This document shows positions 62,731 to 64,000 of a stretch of DNA of 64,000 nt, one piece after another; positions within the stretch are counted from its first letter, which is position 1; each line of letters opens with the position of its first letter. Below the pieces are notes generated by a model. It saw only the letters and a list, made by a program, of their open reading frames with translations. It was not told the DNA's origin and ran no database searches. Where the stretch lies: the NCBI GenBank assembly GCA_016861345.1, contig BOLD01000002.1, positions 186,001 to 250,000 on the forward strand. Reading direction: 5' to 3'. Source of the DNA: Oligoflexia bacterium (GTDB lineage Bacteria; Bdellovibrionota; Bdellovibrionia; Bdellovibrionales; Bdellovibrionaceae). The position numbers were made by a program, and so were the translations under genes.

Positions 62731-62749
62731 GCCCACGAAAAACGTGGGC
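62731..62749 (-). terminator. Intrinsic terminator after exported hypothetical gene
   Basis: A perfect 7-bp GC-rich stem (GCCCACG/CGTGGGC) with a 5-base loop. On the minus strand it is followed by TCTTGTTTTT, so it fits termination of the unit ending at 62800; the + strand reading has CCTTTTGT, so it may be bidirectional. Confidence 0.7.
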
Positions 62750-62799
62750 CCTTTTGTCATCAGAAAGAAAAGTTGTCTTAGAGGCAGCGCGAGAAATGG

Positions 62800-63234
62800 C
62801 TACTGCTTTTTCATTTTTGCCGACAGTGTCGCACCAGGAGCAAGGGAGCTATCAAGTTCAACCCAGGCCCCACGTTCAAGGTCTCTGGTGGTTGCATTCT
62901 TAAAGGTGATGTTAAAATCAGCTTTGTTGTTTGGTTCATCTGGGCAAGTGAAGACACCTTCAAAGCGCTTACTTGTATCAAAACTTTCTCCGTAGTTAGG
63001 AGCATCAACAACACGATATTGGCCAGGGCAAATTTTTGCATTGGGATTACGGTCCGTGCGCTGGATTTCAAACTGAGAAGCATTTTGAATGTTTAAATTA
63101 AAAGTGGCTTTTTTGCTTCCAGCTCGCGCCTCAATAACATACCGACCAGGCAGGGTGTTCTCGTTGATCTCAGCACCAAAAACAATGCTCGGAATTGCGA
63201 TCAGGGCAAAAAGAAAAAACTGAACTGTTCTCAT
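62800..63234 (-). CDS. Exported hypothetical protein
   Basis: A 144-residue exported protein: signal peptide (ending VFGAE), then a beta-rich body (PGRYVIEARAGSKKATFNLNIQN, ICPGQYRVVDAPNYG, GVFTCPDEPNNKADFNITFKN) with two cysteines likely to be disulfide-bonded. I chose ATG 63234, preceded by GGAGG, rather than the longer frame starting 63285, because it puts the signal peptide at the N-terminus. No family recognised. A terminator lies 50 bp downstream. Confidence 0.6.
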   Translation of the reverse strand: MRTVQFFLFALIAIPSIVFGAEINENTLPGRYVIEARAGSKKATFNLNIQNASQFEIQRTDRNPNAKICPGQYRVVDAPNYGESFDTSKRFEGVFTCPDEPNNKADFNITFKNATTRDLERGAWVELDSSLAPGATLSAKMKKQ

Positions 63235-63403
63235 GGGACCTCCGTCTGAATGTTGAATTGCGAAGGTATCTATCAGGTTCCTCAAGTGCGCGCAATGGGG
63301 AATCTATATAGCCAAACTCAGGGTTGCCTGCAGTGGTGTAGGGTATTGCCATTGTTTCGATTTTGTAAATATCTTAAGAATACGATAGGCAAGTGAGGAC
63401 TTC

Positions 63404-64000
63404 ATGGATTCAAATAACTCAACAATGAGAAGGCTTTCTTTTTTAGACAGATATCTGACCCTATGGATATTCATTGCCATGGGGATTGGGGTTGTTCTTG
63501 GAAAAACAGTGCCGGCCATTCCTCAAGTGCTTGAAAGTCTGTCTGTTGGATCAACATCAATACCGATCGCGATCGGCCTTATTTTAATGATGTATCCTCC
63601 CTTAGCTAAAGTTCGGTACGAAGAAATGCCAAGGGTGTTTACAAACGGGAAAGTGCTGGCGCTCTCATTAGTTCAAAATTGGTTGCTCGGACCCATTTTA
63701 ATGTTTGCTTTGGCGTGGATCTTTTTAAGAGATTACCCCGAGTACATGACGGGTTTGATATTGATCGGCCTTGCCCGATGTATTGCCATGGTTATTGTTT
63801 GGAATGACTTAGCTGGTGGAAGTCGTGAATACTGTGCGGGCCTGGTTGCTTTAAATTCTGTCTTTCAAATATTTACATTTCCCTTTCTTGCGTATTTCTT
63901 CTTAACAACAGTGCCAAGCTGGATGGGAATTCAGTCAGTAGAGGTGGCCATTGCAATAACGGATGTTGCGACTGCGGTAATGATTTACTTGGGGATTCCA
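63404..64000 (+). CDS. acr3: ACR3-type arsenite efflux transporter, 3' end outside window
   Basis: A membrane transporter fragment, 199 residues to the window edge, so the C-terminal ~150 are missing. [19 protein letters not shown] at the N-terminus, [31 protein letters not shown] and [17 protein letters not shown] with the conserved Cys used for arsenite are typical of ACR3 (ArsB type 2). It exports arsenite or antimonite. ATG 63404 follows GTGAGGA. No ArsR or ArsC gene is visible before it; the remaining ars genes may lie beyond the window. Confidence 0.88.
   Translation, partial: MDSNNSTMRRLSFLDRYLTLWIFIAMGIGVVLGKTVPAIPQVLESLSVGSTSIPIAIGLILMMYPPLAKVRYEEMPRVFTNGKVLALSLVQNWLLGPILMFALAWIFLRDYPEYMTGLILIGLARCIAMVIVWNDLAGGSREYCAGLVALNSVFQIFTFPFLAYFFLTTVPSWMGIQSVEVAIAITDVATAVMIYLGIP

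Overview
The window is about 64 kb of a dense bacterial chromosome. It has no phage genome, insertion sequence, CRISPR array or rRNA. The organism looks like a Gram-negative, aerobic, secretion-rich bacterium of the Bdellovibrio type (Bdellovibrionota). The reasons are many signal-peptide and lipoprotein genes, a caa3-type oxidase operon with two subunit-III paralogues, a Pal/CpoB envelope cluster, PilZ proteins, and secreted hydrolases beside maltodextrin-uptake genes. That placement is inferred from gene content and style; no single gene proves it.

Layout. (1) 1-10084 (+): one long co-directional block. It holds a TPR protein, an MptE/Maf-like Rossmann protein, two family-9 glycosyltransferases around a 60-residue protein, a histidine kinase, a receiver protein and a PilZ-like protein, then rsmD, coaD and an aspartate-type aminotransferase. 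(2) 10197-13031 (+): a DUF2802 membrane protein, a small OB-like protein and a beta-barrel outer membrane protein, closed by a strong terminator, then an AT-rich patch with a tiny basic/hydrophobic peptide and a putative lipoprotein. (3) 13050-17167 (-): an exonuclease, a hypothetical protein and a large metallopeptidase/propeller/beta-barrel protein, divergent from (4) 17257-21087 (+): pal, a DUF4398 lipoprotein, cpoB, tsaD, rsmA, smpB. (5) 21032-24736: a HAMP membrane protein, a lipoprotein built of 11-residue repeats, a ChrA-type transporter and a PilZ protein. (6) 24838-30463: five secreted proteins, including an alpha/beta hydrolase and a CHAP-type protein, several with a similar cysteine pattern just after the signal peptide.

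(7) 30537-35847: a trehalose/glucan module (GH15 divergent from otsA-otsB-marR). It ends next to tRNA-Leu(CAG), and a 13-bp copy of the tRNA 3' end lies at its far border, so it may be an integrated island. Two perfect palindromes overlap the promoters of the divergent intergenic region and are candidate MarR operators. (8) 36161-53729: rlmM, a 50-residue membrane protein, a maltoporin-like porin, a large Tat-exported protein made of modules otherwise typical of phage structural proteins, and a tightly coupled maltodextrin operon (malQ, pulA, a malE-malF fusion, malG, malK, amylase, ROK kinase). In this scheme amylase and pullulanase cut alpha-glucan, the porin admits dextrins, the fused transporter imports them, MalQ processes them and the ROK kinase phosphorylates glucose.

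(9) 53799-57136 (-): three secreted hypothetical proteins. (10) 57281-62168 (-): the cytochrome c oxidase operon with a small CxxC membrane protein and a DUF420 protein. (11) 62329-64000: a Met-rich exported protein, another exported protein, and the start of an ACR3 arsenite transporter cut by the window end. No gene-free stretch exceeds 300 bases.
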